A DNA stretch of 64,000 nucleotides from Rhodanobacter sp. A1T4 (GTDB lineage Bacteria; Pseudomonadota; Gammaproteobacteria; Xanthomonadales; Rhodanobacteraceae): the NCBI RefSeq assembly GCF_014207185.1, contig NZ_JACHCP010000002.1:558001-622000 (forward strand), in the 5' to 3' direction. The notes under the pieces were generated by a model, which saw only the letters and a program-made list of their open reading frames with translations, made no database searches and had not been told where the DNA came from. The translations under genes were made by a program, and so were the position numbers. Position 1 is the stretch's first letter; every line of letters starts with the position of its first letter. Positions 1 to 8,154 of this stretch are shown here, piece after piece.

Positions 1-239
1 ACACGCCGACCGCTCCACCACGCCGCGCCTACCCCGACCACTACCGCCGCGATGATCAATCCGCGGTTGTGCATGTCCGGCAGGAAGAATGTGGCCAGCA
101 CCGCCACCAACATGCCGTAGCCCGCCCATACGATGCCACCGCGCGCGGTGCGCGGCGAACTCATGCGCTTGAGACCCAAGATGAACAGCAGTGCGGCGAG
201 AAAATAACAGGCCTTGATCAGGCTCGGCAGCCAGATCAT
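1..239 (-). CDS. pntB: NAD(P) transhydrogenase subunit beta, N-terminal part
   Basis: The first ~79 residues of the membrane beta subunit of proton-translocating transhydrogenase, which transfers hydride between NADH and NADP+ using the proton gradient. The reading frame starts MIWLPSLIKACYFLAALLF and continues with hydrophobic helices and an R-M-S-S-P-R-T-A-R-G loop, as in PntB N-termini. Its ATG overlaps the TGA of pntAB (TGATG), indicating translational coupling. The gene runs off the left edge, so the NADP-binding domain is not visible. The identification rests on the short sequence together with its position after pntAB. Confidence 0.88.
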   Translation of the reverse strand, partial: MIWLPSLIKACYFLAALLFILGLKRMSSPRTARGGIVWAGYGMLVAVLATFFLPDMHNRGLIIAAVVVGVGAAWWSGRR

Positions 240-559
240 CACTTGGCCTCCTTGCCGATGGCCGATTTGCCCGCGTCAGGCTTGCTGGACTTGAACATCT
301 CCAGCATCCGCTCCGTCACCACATAGCCACCGGCAGCGTTACCCGCGCCAAGCAGCACACCAATGAAGCCGATCGTCATTTCCAGCGGTGTCTGGGCATG
401 GCCTAGCGCGATCATGGCCCCAACCAGCACAATACCGTGCACAAAGTTGGATCCCGACATCAGTGGCGTATGCAGGATCACCGGCACCCGCGCGATGATT
501 TCATAGCCGGTAAATGCAGCAAGCATGAAGATGTACAGCGCCAGGAAACCGTCGATCAT
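239..559 (-). CDS. pntAB: NAD(P) transhydrogenase subunit alpha part 2 (membrane)
   Basis: A 106-residue inner-membrane protein with three predicted membrane segments, the small alpha-2 subunit of split-type transhydrogenases. Seen: a start at MIDGFLALYIFMLAAFTGYE, the family-typical segment VPVILHTPLMSGSNFVHGIV and the glycine-rich GVLLGAGNAAGGYVVTERML. The chosen ATG follows a GGGTGGGGTC purine-rich stretch; an upstream in-frame ATG would add 36 atypical residues. It overlaps pntB by the TGATG arrangement. Its normal upstream partner pntAA lies 1.8 kb away behind three plus-strand genes, so this gene probably has its own promoter in the 560-697 gap. Confidence 0.92.
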   Translation of the reverse strand: MIDGFLALYIFMLAAFTGYEIIARVPVILHTPLMSGSNFVHGIVLVGAMIALGHAQTPLEMTIGFIGVLLGAGNAAGGYVVTERMLEMFKSSKPDAGKSAIGKEAK

Positions 560-697
560 GACCCCACCCCGCCAGGACTTAGTTATCCGCACACTATACG
601 GTTGCCAGTCAACCCGTGCGAGCCTGCTGCGTTGATTACAGGAGTCGAACCGCTGGAGCCTGAGCATGCATCAACTGACGATGCGGACGCAGTGGCC

Positions 698-1285
698 ATG
701 AGCACGGTGGCCGGTACCTTGGAAGCCGAGCTGCTGCTGGACAGTGCACGCGAAACCCCTGCCACGCTGGACGCCTTTCTGGCGCAGGTCGAACGGCGCG
801 CCTTCCGCATGGCCGAACTCAATCTGCGCCATCGCGAGGATGCGATGGACGCGGTGCAGGACGCCATGCTGCGGCTGGTCAAGCACTACCGTGAAAAGCC
901 TGCCGCCGAGTGGCCGCCGCTGTTCTGGGGCATCCTGCGCCGACGCATCGTCGATCTGCAGCGTCGCCGCAAGGTGCGTTCGATCGTGGTGGGCTGGCTC
1001 GGCGGTGGTCGCGATGACGAAGGCGACGAGATGCCCGTCTGGGAGCCTGCCGATCGCGGCCCCGGCCCGCTCGACCGGCTGCACGATTCGCAGTCGTACG
1101 CGGACATGGCCGACGCTGTAAAAAAGCTGCCGCAGCGCCAGCGCGAGGCTTTCATGTTGCGCATGCTGGAAGGTCTGGATGTCGCGGAAACGGCCCGTTC
1201 CATGGGCTGCTCCGAAGGCAGCGTCAAAACACATCTGTCGCGCGCGATGCATCATCTGCGCGACCAACTGGAGGACTGGCGATGA
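698..1285 (+). CDS. ECF-type RNA polymerase sigma factor
   Basis: A 195-residue sigma-70 family factor that would direct RNA polymerase to a small regulon. Region 2 is seen around residues 30-90 (R-H-R-E-D-A-M-D-A-V-Q-D-A-M, then helices ending in RRRIVDLQRRRK), and region 4 near the C-terminus (LPQRQREAFMLRMLEGLD, then the helix-turn-helix MGCSEGSVKTHLSRAMHHL). An acidic Gly-rich linker separates them. Start ATG 698 gives the usual ECF length; TTG 632 is an in-frame alternative. It overlaps the next gene by ATGA. Its regulon is unknown. Confidence 0.85.
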   Translation: MSTVAGTLEAELLLDSARETPATLDAFLAQVERRAFRMAELNLRHREDAMDAVQDAMLRLVKHYREKPAAEWPPLFWGILRRRIVDLQRRRKVRSIVVGWLGGGRDDEGDEMPVWEPADRGPGPLDRLHDSQSYADMADAVKKLPQRQREAFMLRMLEGLDVAETARSMGCSEGSVKTHLSRAMHHLRDQLEDWR

Positions 1286-1728
1286 CTACGCCTGGCAACA
1301 AGACATCCGATCATCAACCCGGTGATCAGGCCGATCAACGCGATGAGCGCATCGCGCAACGTGCCCGCGAGCTTTTTCGCGAGGCCAGCCAGCGCATCGA
1401 CCCGGTTACGGCCGGGCGCCTGCGCGCCGTGCGTCGACAGGCGCTGGATGCCGCCAAATCGCCACCGCGCCACACTGCCCGCTGGTTGATCCCGAGCAGC
1501 GCATTCGCTGCTGTCGCCTTCGCGATGCTGATGGTTTGGCAGCCGCTGTCGCGCGGTCCGGCCGTGCCGACGAACCACGCCATCAACGCTGCCGATCAGA
1601 GCGCGGATGTGGACAACGACCTGCCACCCGATGCGGAAAAGACCGACCCCAATCTCTACCAGAATCTCGATTTCTACGGTTGGCTGGCCGCCAACAATGC
1701 ATCGAACAATCAGCCGGTGAATCGCTGA
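1282..1728 (+). CDS. Anti-sigma-like single-pass membrane protein
   Basis: A 148-residue protein starting in the ATGA overlap with the sigma gene. The N-terminal ~70 residues are polar and charged (Q-R-A-R-E-L-F-R-E-A-S-Q-R-I-D), then comes one membrane segment (SAFAAVAFAMLMVWQPL) and a ~55-residue polar tail ending in DPNLYQNLDFYGWLA. A cytoplasmic head, one transmembrane helix and a periplasmic tail next to a sigma factor is the usual layout of a sigma-sequestering partner. No HXXXCXXC zinc motif is seen, so the anti-sigma role is inferred from context. Confidence 0.65.
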   Translation: MTTPGNKTSDHQPGDQADQRDERIAQRARELFREASQRIDPVTAGRLRAVRRQALDAAKSPPRHTARWLIPSSAFAAVAFAMLMVWQPLSRGPAVPTNHAINAADQSADVDNDLPPDAEKTDPNLYQNLDFYGWLAANNASNNQPVNR

Positions 1729-1731
1729 ACC

Positions 1732-2265
1732 ATGGGCCGATTTTTTTCACTGGGGGTTGCGATGCTGCTGGCAGCGCTGCTTGCTGGCCCGATCGCCACG
1801 CCGCTGCACGCGCAGGATTTTCCACCGCCGCCACAAGATCAGAACTTGCCGCCTCCGCCGCCGCGGCCATGGAGCAGTCTGAATCCCGCGCAGCGCGACG
1901 TGCTGTCGCCGCTGCGGGACAAGTGGGACACGCTGCCGCCAAGCCGGCAGCAGAACATGCTGCAAAAAGCCGAACACTGGGTGACCCTGCCACCGGAAAA
2001 ACGTGATGAAGTGCGCCTGCGCATCGCCCACTGGCAAGAAATGACGCCCGACCAGCGCAAACAGGCACGGGCCAACGTGCAACAGTTTCGCCAATTGCCA
2101 CCGGAGCAGCGCGCAAAACTGCACGCCGCGTTCGAGCGCTTTCAGGAATTGCCGCCGGAGCAGCGCGATCGGCTGATGCAACAATGGCAGGCGATACCAC
2201 CCGGTCAACGCATGCATTGGTCAGAGCATCAAGGATTGCCGCCCGCTGGTACCCCAGAGCACTAA
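1732..2265 (+). CDS. DUF3106 exported protein
   Basis: A 177-residue exported protein with a signal peptide (residues 1-28, ending LHAQ), a proline-rich stretch, and five or six degenerate repeats of the type L-P-P-E-Q-R-x-x-L / W-x-x-L-x-P, the signature of DUF3106. It starts three bases after the anti-sigma-like gene and ends just before a strong terminator, so the three genes form one unit. Similar repeat proteins occur beside sigma factors in related genomes (from memory). Periplasmic location and an envelope role are inference. Confidence 0.75.
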   Translation: MGRFFSLGVAMLLAALLAGPIATPLHAQDFPPPPQDQNLPPPPPRPWSSLNPAQRDVLSPLRDKWDTLPPSRQQNMLQKAEHWVTLPPEKRDEVRLRIAHWQEMTPDQRKQARANVQQFRQLPPEQRAKLHAAFERFQELPPEQRDRLMQQWQAIPPGQRMHWSEHQGLPPAGTPEH

Positions 2266-2267
2266 CA

Positions 2268-2300
2268 ACCAAAGGCCCCGCCATGTGCGGGGCCTTTGGT
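2268..2300. terminator. Perfect 14-bp stem between convergent units
   Basis: Inverted repeat with arms 2268-2281 and 2287-2300 and a 5-base loop, GC-rich in the stem, followed by TTT on the plus strand. It lies between the DUF3106 stop and the pntAA stop, which converge here, and probably terminates both. Confidence 0.85.
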
Positions 2301-2331
2301 TTTACGGCGTGCTATTTCAGGGTCTGTTGTT

Positions 2332-3432
2332 TCAACCAGCGAAACGCGTTTCGCCGGCGTGACTCAAGCAGCTTTTTGCCACCAGCTCGTCATTGAAATC
2401 CGGCTGCAGCGCACCGTCATGTACCAGCAACTCGACGAAGTTATAGACGTTACGCGCGTACATTTCCGACGCATGCAGCGGTGCGCCGGCCGACAGATTC
2501 AACGGTCCGAGAATCACCACGCCGCCGTGCTCGACCCGCTCGCCCGGTCTGGTCAGCTCGCAGTTGCCGCCGCTTTCGGCAGCGAGATCGACGATCAGCG
2601 CACCCGGCTTCATGCCGTCGACCATGGCCGCAGTGAGAATCTTCGGCGCCGGCCGACCCGGCACCGCCGCGGTGCTCACAATCACATCGACCGTTTTCAG
2701 ATGCTCACCCAACGCCTGTTGCTGCGCGATGCGCTCCTCGGCGGAAAGCTCGCGCGCATAACCACCGCTGCCCGCCGCGCTGACGCCCAGCTCCAGAAAC
2801 TTGGCACCCAGCGATTCGACCTGCTCACGGGTTTCCGGCCGCACGTCATAGCCCTCCGTCTGCGCGCCGAGCCGACGCGCTGTGGCAATCGCCTGCAGTC
2901 CCGCTACACCCGCACCGATCACCAGCACTTTGGACGGCCGAATGGTGCCTGCTGCCGTGGTCAGCATCGGGAAAAATTTGGGCGACGACTCGGCTGCAAT
3001 CAGCATCGCGCGATAACCGGCGACCGCTGCCTGCGAACTCAGCACATCCATCGCCTGCGCACGGGTAGTGCGCGGCAGCAGCTCCAGCGAAAACGCCGTG
3101 AGCTTGTGCGCGCTCAGCGTTGCGACGCGCTCAGGCGCACCATATGGCCGCAGCTGACCGACCACGATAACGCGCTCACGCAACTGCGAGAGCACCGCAT
3201 CGTCCGGTGGCAGCACGCAGGCCAGCAGGTCTGCTTGTGCCAGCACACCGGCGACATCGGCAAATTCGACATCGATATAAAGGCCGTCAGGAAACCCGGC
3301 CGCACGCCCCGCGTCATGTTCGAGCAGAATGCGCAGACCCTTGCCACGCAGCTTCTTGGCCATCTCCGGCGTGATCGCGACGCGGCGTTCTCCCGGTGCG
3401 GTTTCACGCAAGGCAGCTACGGTGATCGGCAT
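2332..3432 (-). CDS. pntAA: NAD(P) transhydrogenase subunit alpha part 1
   Basis: A 366-residue cytosolic NAD(H)-binding subunit of proton-translocating transhydrogenase, related to alanine dehydrogenase. Seen: N-terminal R-E-T-A-P-G-E-R-R-V-A-I-T-P, the Rossmann motif VLVIGAGVAGLQAIATARRLGA near residues 168-190, then the loop region D-V-R-P-E-T-R-E-Q-V and DLAAESGGNCE. A purine-rich AAGGGAA lies about 7 bases before the ATG. It is divergent from cytidine deaminase. Its partners pntAB and pntB lie 1.8 kb downstream beyond three oppositely oriented genes and a terminator. Confidence 0.93.
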   Translation of the reverse strand: MPITVAALRETAPGERRVAITPEMAKKLRGKGLRILLEHDAGRAAGFPDGLYIDVEFADVAGVLAQADLLACVLPPDDAVLSQLRERVIVVGQLRPYGAPERVATLSAHKLTAFSLELLPRTTRAQAMDVLSSQAAVAGYRAMLIAAESSPKFFPMLTTAAGTIRPSKVLVIGAGVAGLQAIATARRLGAQTEGYDVRPETREQVESLGAKFLELGVSAAGSGGYARELSAEERIAQQQALGEHLKTVDVIVSTAAVPGRPAPKILTAAMVDGMKPGALIVDLAAESGGNCELTRPGERVEHGGVVILGPLNLSAGAPLHASEMYARNVYNFVELLVHDGALQPDFNDELVAKSCLSHAGETRFAG

Positions 3433-3575
3433 GAGGCAGTTCCCTTCATATGGTCCAGCTATCTTAGCGGCACTCGGGTGCTTGGGTTCTGCCAGGTTTG
3501 CGGCGCGCTACTGGCAGAGTAAGCTGGCCCGCCGGCAGCGATGGTATGGATCGTTCGGGGTCACCGGAGATCGCG

Positions 3576-3989
3576 ATGTCTGCACCGAATTCATTCGATT
3601 CACTGTTGGCAGCGGCACACGCTGCGCGCGAGCTTGCCTACGCGCCCTACTCCCACTTTCTCGTCGGTGCCGCCTTGCTGACCAACGACGGCCGCCAGTT
3701 CAGCGGCTGCAACGTGGAGAACGCTGCTTACGGCCTGTGCAACTGTGCCGAACGCACCGCACTGTTCAGCGCGATTGCCGCCGGCTGCAAGCCCGGCGAC
3801 TTTGCCGCCATCGCCGTCGTCGGCGACTGCTCCGGCCCGATCAGCCCCTGTGGCTCCTGCCGCCAGGTGATGGCCGAACTGTGCGCCGACGCCATGCCGG
3901 TGCTGCTGGCGAACCTGCGCGATGACAGGCATCAAACGACGGTGGCAGCACTGCTGCCTGGCGCGTTCAAGTTGTCGGAGTCAGGCTGA
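3576..3989 (+). CDS. cdd: Cytidine deaminase
   Basis: A 137-residue zinc-dependent deaminase converting cytidine and deoxycytidine to uridines in pyrimidine salvage. Zinc-site motifs are present: N-C-A-E-R-T-A (Cys ligand and catalytic Glu) and P-C-G-S-C-R-Q (two Cys ligands), the three-cysteine pattern of the small tetrameric class. The substrate-site motif FSGCNVENAAYG is upstream. The start at ATG 3576 follows a GGAG; a longer frame exists but adds non-conserved residues. It is a single gene, divergent from pntAA. Confidence 0.93.
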   Translation: MSAPNSFDSLLAAAHAARELAYAPYSHFLVGAALLTNDGRQFSGCNVENAAYGLCNCAERTALFSAIAAGCKPGDFAAIAVVGDCSGPISPCGSCRQVMAELCADAMPVLLANLRDDRHQTTVAALLPGAFKLSESG

Positions 3990-4099
3990 TCGTTCCGGTC
4001 CTGTCGTGGACATGGTATAGGCGAAAATCGAAATCGTCAGCGATCACAGTTGCAGGATCAGGGCGCCAATACTCAGCAAACTTTTGAGAACACCGGACC

Positions 4100-4759
4100 A
4101 TGTTCGACTACGCGCTGCATTTCATCCCGCTGGCCTTCGCCGCGCTGCTGCCGATCGTCAATCCGGTAGGGTCGGCGCTGATCTTTCTGGGCATCGTTGG
4201 CGTGGAACCGCCAGCGGTATATCGCCAACTGGCTTTGCGTATCGCGATCAACATGTTGATCTTTATCGCGGTGGTCGAGCTGCTTGGCGCCTGGATACTG
4301 AAATTTTTCGGCATTTCCCTGCCGATCCTGCAGGTAGGTGGCGGCATTACGCTCGCAGCCATGGGTTGGAGAATGCTCAATGCTCCGGATGCTGCGACCC
4401 CTGCTGCCGCAGCCATCGAAAGCGACAGTAATGCAGCGATAGATAAAGTCTTCTACCCATTGACGTTTCCCCTGACTGTTGGTCCCGGCACGATCGTGGT
4501 CGTGCTGACGCTCAGTGCAAACGCATCCGGTCACAGCTGGACAGACATTCTTTTGGCGCACGCCTCCATTTTTGTGGCGTCTGCGCTATTGGCTGTGCTG
4601 GTTTTCCTCAGCTATGGCTATGCTCCCGTACTGGCGCGCAAGATTCCCGAGCATGCGTTCAACGGCGTACAGCGCCTCATCTCTTTCATCCTGCTCTGCA
4701 TCGGTGTTCAGATCGCCTGGGGCGGCCTCGATACGCTACTTCGCTCCCTGCCGCATTGA
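4100..4759 (+). CDS. MarC family integral membrane protein
   Basis: A 219-residue inner-membrane protein with six hydrophobic segments, of the MarC/UPF0056 family, whose substrate is not established. Characteristic features are LLPIVNPVGSALIFLGI at residues 17-33 and the internally repeated TFPLTVGPGTIVVVLTLSA at about 123-141. The second half ends with FILLCIGVQIAWGG. It is transcribed alone and ends at a hairpin terminator. The family was once linked to multiple antibiotic resistance, but that role has been disputed. Confidence 0.88.
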   Translation: MFDYALHFIPLAFAALLPIVNPVGSALIFLGIVGVEPPAVYRQLALRIAINMLIFIAVVELLGAWILKFFGISLPILQVGGGITLAAMGWRMLNAPDAATPAAAAIESDSNAAIDKVFYPLTFPLTVGPGTIVVVLTLSANASGHSWTDILLAHASIFVASALLAVLVFLSYGYAPVLARKIPEHAFNGVQRLISFILLCIGVQIAWGGLDTLLRSLPH

Positions 4760-4838
4760 TGGCAGGATATTGATGGCGCGATTACGGTCAGCCCCGAATA
4801 CGGTCAACCCCGAAAATTCGAACAGTCCTTCAATAAAA

Positions 4839-4861
4839 AAACGGCGCATGTAGCGCCGTTT
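4839..4861. terminator. Bidirectional hairpin terminator
   Basis: Stem AAACGGCGC / GCGCCGTTT with a 5-base loop, preceded by an A-run (4835-4841) and followed by TTTC. It lies between the convergent MarC and DUF3465 genes and can serve both. Confidence 0.85.
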
Positions 4862-4888
4862 CTTCGATCAGGACCGAGCGATCAGGAT

Positions 4889-5377
4889 TTACTGATACTC
4901 GGTGCCGTTAACCACAACGTAGCCGGCATGCGGCCACGAGCTGCTGGTTCCATGGTGGGTCCAGTCGATACCCTGGCTGTCGTCGTTGTCGTAGTAGTAA
5001 CGACCCTGCACATAGGTGGTATCGCCTACCGCAACCCATGGCCACTTCGGGGCATTCATCTGATCGAGATCGGAAACGATTTCGATGGTAACGCCCGAGG
5101 CAACCTGTACGTAGAAATAGCCGTGATTGCCGCTACGGGTTTTCTTAGCAGGCAACACGGCCGTCACCATGCCACAAACGTCCTCAAACTGATCGGCGCT
5201 GATTTCGCCGTTTTCGAATTCCTGCTGGTCCTGCAGAAACTGCGAGTTGTTGCATGGAAACGACTGCGCCTTTGCCTGCTTGAATATGCCGTTGCTGTAG
5301 TTGTCCTGGGCATGCGCTGCCGTGCCAATCATCAATGTCGCGCCAAGCAGCGCGAATGACATGTAACGAAGCTTCAT
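4889..5377 (-). CDS. DUF3465 exported protein
   Basis: A 162-residue protein with a signal peptide (MKLRYMSFALLGATLMIGTA, cleavage after AHA). The mature part has a two-cysteine helical region (F-P-C-N-N ... F-E-D-V-C-G) and then an OB-like domain with G-N-H-G-Y-F-Y-V, then G-D-T-T-Y-V-Q-G-R-Y-Y and the diagnostic W-T-H-H near the C-terminus. This matches DUF3465, whose function is unknown. The start at 5377 is backed by AAGGAAGG; a longer frame adds 45 non-signal-like residues. Confidence 0.8.
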   Translation of the reverse strand: MKLRYMSFALLGATLMIGTAAHAQDNYSNGIFKQAKAQSFPCNNSQFLQDQQEFENGEISADQFEDVCGMVTAVLPAKKTRSGNHGYFYVQVASGVTIEIVSDLDQMNAPKWPWVAVGDTTYVQGRYYYDNDDSQGIDWTHHGTSSSWPHAGYVVVNGTEYQ

Positions 5378-5601
5378 GACTACCTTCCTTTGTGCATGTT
5401 GTCCCCCTGCACCGACCACCATAGGAGAACTCTGTGGCGTTTTCTTTAAGAAAAAAAGACATGTAGCGAAAAAGCACGGCGGCAAGCCAATCGCTACCTG
5501 CAACACAACTGCCAAACCGGCTACTGGCCTAACGTGGCCGAAAGTCGCCAGAGAACGTTTCGCCAGTTAGCATGAGCTTCTTTGTATCACCGAGTTGCAT
5601 C

Positions 5602-6171
5602 ATGTCCGATCCGCTCTCGCTGCTTCTGCAGCGCCACTCCGTTCCCTCAAGCCAACTCGGTGAGCCAGCGCCAGACAAGGCGACTTTGCATGCATTGCTG
5701 AAAGCAGCCGTTCGTGTACCGGACCACGGCAAACTGGTGCCGTTTCGTCTGATCAAGCTGAAAGGCAAGTCGAAGCAGCGCTTCGGCGAACAGGTCGCTG
5801 ACATTGCCATACGCAAGGATGCGGATATGTCCGACGCCAGGCTGGACAAGGAGCGTCGGCGCTACACGTTCGCGCCGCTGGTGCTGGTGCTGGTGGCATG
5901 CATCGACAAGCACAGCAAGGTACCGGCGATCGAACAGCAGATGACCGCTGGTTGCGTCGCACAGAACATCCTGATCGGCGCGTACGCGCTTGGCATCGGT
6001 GCACAATGGTTAACTGGCTGGGCCGCGTACGATCCCGACGTGGCGGCGCTGCTCAAGTTGAAAGAAAACGAACATGTGATCGCCTTTATCCACATGGGCA
6101 CGGCGCAGATCGACGTACCCGATCGCGATCGCCCGGCACTGAAAGGCCTGCTCAGCACATGGAAGCCGTAA
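5602..6171 (+). CDS. Nitroreductase family protein, YdjA-like
   Basis: A 189-residue FMN-dependent nitroreductase of the short YdjA type. The N-terminus MSDPLSLLLQRHSVPSSQLG aligns with the family R-R-S FMN-phosphate region, then A-A-V-R-V-P-D-H-G-K-L-V-P-F, E-Q-Q-M-T-A-G-C-V-A-Q-N-I and G-I-G-A-Q-W-L-T-G follow. Start ATG 5602 fits the family N-terminus; ATG 5572 is an in-frame alternative. It overlaps the exonuclease gene by 13 bases, so the two are probably cotranscribed. The physiological substrate is unknown. Confidence 0.88.
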   Translation: MSDPLSLLLQRHSVPSSQLGEPAPDKATLHALLKAAVRVPDHGKLVPFRLIKLKGKSKQRFGEQVADIAIRKDADMSDARLDKERRRYTFAPLVLVLVACIDKHSKVPAIEQQMTAGCVAQNILIGAYALGIGAQWLTGWAAYDPDVAALLKLKENEHVIAFIHMGTAQIDVPDRDRPALKGLLSTWKP

Positions 6172-7073
6172 GTCCGGCAATAAAGTCCACACCCACGGCG
6201 CACCTGGTCGACGGCAGCCTGTATGTATTTCGCGCCTGGCATTCGATGCCGAACGAATTTTTCGATGTGGCCGGCCATCCGATCAACGCGGTGCATGGCT
6301 ACACCCGCTTTCTGTGCGAACTGCTGGAACGTGCACAACCCGAACATATCGCGGTCGCGTTCGATGCATCGCTGACCAGCTCGTTTCGCAACGCGATCTA
6401 TCCCGCTTACAAGGCCAACCGCGAATTGCCGCCGCCGGATCTCGAACGGCAGTTCGTGCAGTGCCGCGCCATCACCGAAGCGCTCGGCATCCACCTGATG
6501 ATCGACCACAGCTTCGAGGCCGACGACCTGATCGGCAGCACTGTGTGGAACCTGCGTGCCCTGGGCTGGCGCAGCGTGATCGTGTCCGCCGACAAGGACT
6601 TCGGTCAGCTGTTGGGTGAACACGACGAGCAATGGGATTACGCACGCAGCCTGCGCTGGGGACCGGCCGGCGTGCATGAGCGGCTCGGCGTTCACCCGCA
6701 TCAGGTGGCCGACTACCTCGCGCTATGCGGCGACGCCGTGGACAATATTCCCGGCGTACCCGGCGTGGGGGCGAAAACAGCAGCCGCGCTGCTCACGCAT
6801 TTCGGCAGCCTGGACAGCTTGCTCGACCGCATCGATGAGGTGGGTTACCTGCGTTTTCGCGGCGCAGCCGCCTGCGCGTTGAAGCTGCGCGAACACGGCG
6901 AAAAGGCGCGGCTCTATCGACGCCTGACACGCATTGCGCTGGATGCACCTGGAGCCAACGCCGCCGATACGCTGCTGCGTCGGCCCGATGCACAGAACCG
7001 TCTCGATAATCTTTGCGACGAGCTGAACTTCGGCGCCTTCACCCGCAGCCGACTGCGCAGCCTGCTGCGCTGA
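6159..7073 (+). CDS. Stand-alone 5'-3' exonuclease (Pol I N-domain type)
   Basis: A 304-residue flap/5'-3' exonuclease corresponding to the N-terminal nuclease domain of DNA polymerase I. Metal-binding acidic positions are visible: H-L-V-D-G-S-L-Y, V-A-F-D-A, S-F-E-A-D-D-L-I-G, S-A-D-K-D-F. The helix-hairpin-helix DNA-binding motif is D-N-I-P-G-V-P-G-V-G-A-K-T-A at about residues 195-210. It starts inside the end of the nitroreductase gene. No polymerase domain follows. It likely takes part in Okazaki-primer or flap processing, perhaps redundantly with polA. Confidence 0.9.
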   Translation: MEAVSPAIKSTPTAHLVDGSLYVFRAWHSMPNEFFDVAGHPINAVHGYTRFLCELLERAQPEHIAVAFDASLTSSFRNAIYPAYKANRELPPPDLERQFVQCRAITEALGIHLMIDHSFEADDLIGSTVWNLRALGWRSVIVSADKDFGQLLGEHDEQWDYARSLRWGPAGVHERLGVHPHQVADYLALCGDAVDNIPGVPGVGAKTAAALLTHFGSLDSLLDRIDEVGYLRFRGAAACALKLREHGEKARLYRRLTRIALDAPGANAADTLLRRPDAQNRLDNLCDELNFGAFTRSRLRSLLR

Positions 7074-7118
7074 GCAGACGCTGGGCCGAATGGGCGGTTT
7101 TCACCCATACTCCGAACC

Positions 7119-8087
7119 ATGCCGCTCGGAATCCTCTACGCCCTGGCTGCGGGCTTGATGTGGGGTCTGGTCTTTATCGCCCCCTTGTTGCTGCCTGATT
7201 ACCCTGCCGCCCTGCTATCGGTCGGGCGCTATTTTGCGTTCGGCCTGATTGCGCTGATGCTGGCCTGGTTCGACCGCGCCGGTCTGCGTCGACTCAGCCG
7301 TGGCGATTGGCTGGAAGCACTCAAGCTCGCCTTGGTCGGCAACTTGTTGTACTACCTGTGCCTAGCCAGCGCGATCCAGCGCGTCGGGGCGCCGCTACCG
7401 ACGATGATCATCGGCACTTTGCCGGTAGTGATCGCGGTCTGCGCGAATCACCGCAACACGCAGCGCGACGGCACCCTGCGCTGGCGCCAGCTGTTGCCTT
7501 CGCTGCTGCTGATCGCCGCCGGCATCGGCTGCGTCAATCGGGTTGAGCTGCTCGACCTGCAGCAACAGACGCCCATCGATGGCAGCAACTATGCGCTCGG
7601 CGTTGTGTTGGCCATTGCAGCCGTTGCCTGCTGGACCTGGTATCCGCTGCGCAATGCCGATTGGCTGCGCGCGCATCCCGATCGGCATCCGCGCGTGTGG
7701 AGCACGGCGCAGGGCGTCGCCGTGCTGCCGCTGGCACTGGCCGGCTATGCCTTGCTGTGGCTGGTCACTCGCACCACCAGCCATCCGCTAGCGTTGCCAT
7801 TCGGCCCGCGGCCCGGGCTATTCATCGGGCTGATGGTAGCCATCGGCTTGTTCGCTTCTTGGCTGGGCACATTGTGCTGGAACGAGGCCAGCCAACGCCT
7901 TCCAACGACCCTGGCCGGCCAGCTGATCGTGTTCGAGACCTTGTCGGCACTGGGCTATGCATTCGCGCTGCGCGGTCAAATGCCTGCACCATTGACGCTG
8001 CTCGGTATCGCACTGCTGATCGCCGGCGTCGCGTTCGCGGTACGGTTGAAACCAGTGCCCGTGGTCGCGCAGGAGCACAGCGCCTGA
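7119..8087 (+). CDS. EamA/DMT superfamily transporter
   Basis: A 322-residue inner-membrane protein with about ten hydrophobic helices in two EamA-like halves. The first begins LGILYALAAGLMWGLVFIAP and contains A-S-A-I-Q-R-V-G-A-P-L-P-T-M-I-I-G; the second contains GLFASWLGTLCWNEASQRLP and Q-L-I-V-F-E-T-L-S-A-L. Drug/metabolite transporters of this kind export metabolites or amino acids. The substrate cannot be told from sequence. It starts 45 bases after the exonuclease and may be cotranscribed. Confidence 0.85.
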   Translation: MPLGILYALAAGLMWGLVFIAPLLLPDYPAALLSVGRYFAFGLIALMLAWFDRAGLRRLSRGDWLEALKLALVGNLLYYLCLASAIQRVGAPLPTMIIGTLPVVIAVCANHRNTQRDGTLRWRQLLPSLLLIAAGIGCVNRVELLDLQQQTPIDGSNYALGVVLAIAAVACWTWYPLRNADWLRAHPDRHPRVWSTAQGVAVLPLALAGYALLWLVTRTTSHPLALPFGPRPGLFIGLMVAIGLFASWLGTLCWNEASQRLPTTLAGQLIVFETLSALGYAFALRGQMPAPLTLLGIALLIAGVAFAVRLKPVPVVAQEHSA

Positions 8088-8154
8088 TCGCACGCACGGT
8101 TGTCGTGCCGGCCCGGACACGGCAACATGCCGAGGCCCCCAAATCAGACCTCCG

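Noticed and set aside
2296-3522. Plus-strand frame of 408 codons antisense to pntAA
   Set aside because: Arg/His/Gln-rich product without domains, exactly opposite a well-conserved gene; a shadow of high-GC coding sequence.
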